From assembly GCA_963514095.1 (NCBI GenBank), contig OY741266.1:29398355-29462354 (forward strand): a stretch of DNA of 64,000 nt. Direction: 5' to 3'. Both the position numbers and the translations under genes were made by a program. The DNA comes from Eutrigla gurnardus. Taxonomy: Eukaryota; Chordata; Actinopteri; Perciformes; Triglidae. Positions 63,701 through 64,000 of this stretch are shown here, piece after piece (position 1 is the stretch's first letter; the number at the start of each line of letters is the position of its first letter). Under the pieces are notes generated by a model. The model was not told the origin of the DNA. It did no database searches and saw nothing but the letters and a program-made list of their open reading frames with translations.

Positions 63701-64000
63701 CAGACCAGCACCGTTAAGTTTTAGTAGCTGACTGTATTGGTAGCCGTGGTAGCGAGGGTTGCTAGGCCGCGGTAGTGACGCCATGGTAACAGTATTGAGC
63801 CTCCCTCTAGCCCTGCATGAACCCAGTTGCGTTGAATGGGATCTCCAGTGGGTTTAGTCCAATCAGATCGCAGCTCATTGGTAAACACCCTCTCAGAGCG
63901 TAGGTGGGTCTAAAATTAGTCATGATTTTCCCCCGGAGCACGGTTTAATATCACACCTGCTAGACCAGCCCACGTGATGAGAGGGGGGTCAGGGTCTGTG
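63700..64000. other. right edge of window, no gene seen
   Basis: Mixed sequence, no exon or repeat recognised. Confidence 0.4.

Overview
The window looks like vertebrate nuclear DNA, most likely from a ray-finned (percomorph-type) fish. It holds one multi-exon gene with GT-AG introns, very many (CA/TG)n microsatellites, and several dispersed repeat families typical of teleosts. Nothing bacterial, viral or organellar was recognised. A run of 200 N at 41777-41976 marks an assembly gap.

Left part (1-18.7 kb). Positions 1-4.43 kb are intergenic, with one dispersed repeat copy and a CA array. A CpG-rich promoter/5'UTR block follows at about 4.43-4.96 kb. The only protein-coding gene I can support runs from 4761 to 16820 on the + strand. 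It is a MICALL2 (MICAL-like 2, JRAB) orthologue, rebuilt here as 17 coding exons of about 968 codons: an N-terminal CH domain, a LIM region, a long disordered linker with two in-frame tandem repeats, and a C-terminal bMERB Rab-binding coiled coil. The 3'UTR probably ends near 18.69 kb, after an AATAAA at 18669.

Right part (18.7-64 kb). This is about 45 kb without a convincing gene. It contains CA/TG, GGA/GAA, CT and poly-G/C tracts, at least five dispersed repeat families, a 25-bp minisatellite, and islands of non-repetitive sequence rich in TAATTA-type homeodomain motifs. In human, MICALL2 lies beside UNCX across a gene-poor interval, and the 3' end of MICALL2 faces UNCX. I infer that this may be the fish equivalent of that regulatory desert, with uncx beyond the right edge. 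That is a synteny inference, not something seen in the window.

Most interesting observations: (1) a dispersed repeat carries a near-consensus CTCF motif inside a 70-bp unit that has been amplified 2, 5 and 7 times at three sites in different orientations; (2) three micall2 splice acceptors (exons 12, 13, 15) have long (TG)n arrays running up to the AG in place of a polypyrimidine tract, and two others use CTC or CCAT/CCCT microsatellites; (3) the LIM domain appears to lack its second zinc finger; (4) the linker exons contain 21-bp and 36-bp in-frame coding minisatellites; (5) a 750-bp polypurine tract lies 80 bp after a 117-bp TG tract.
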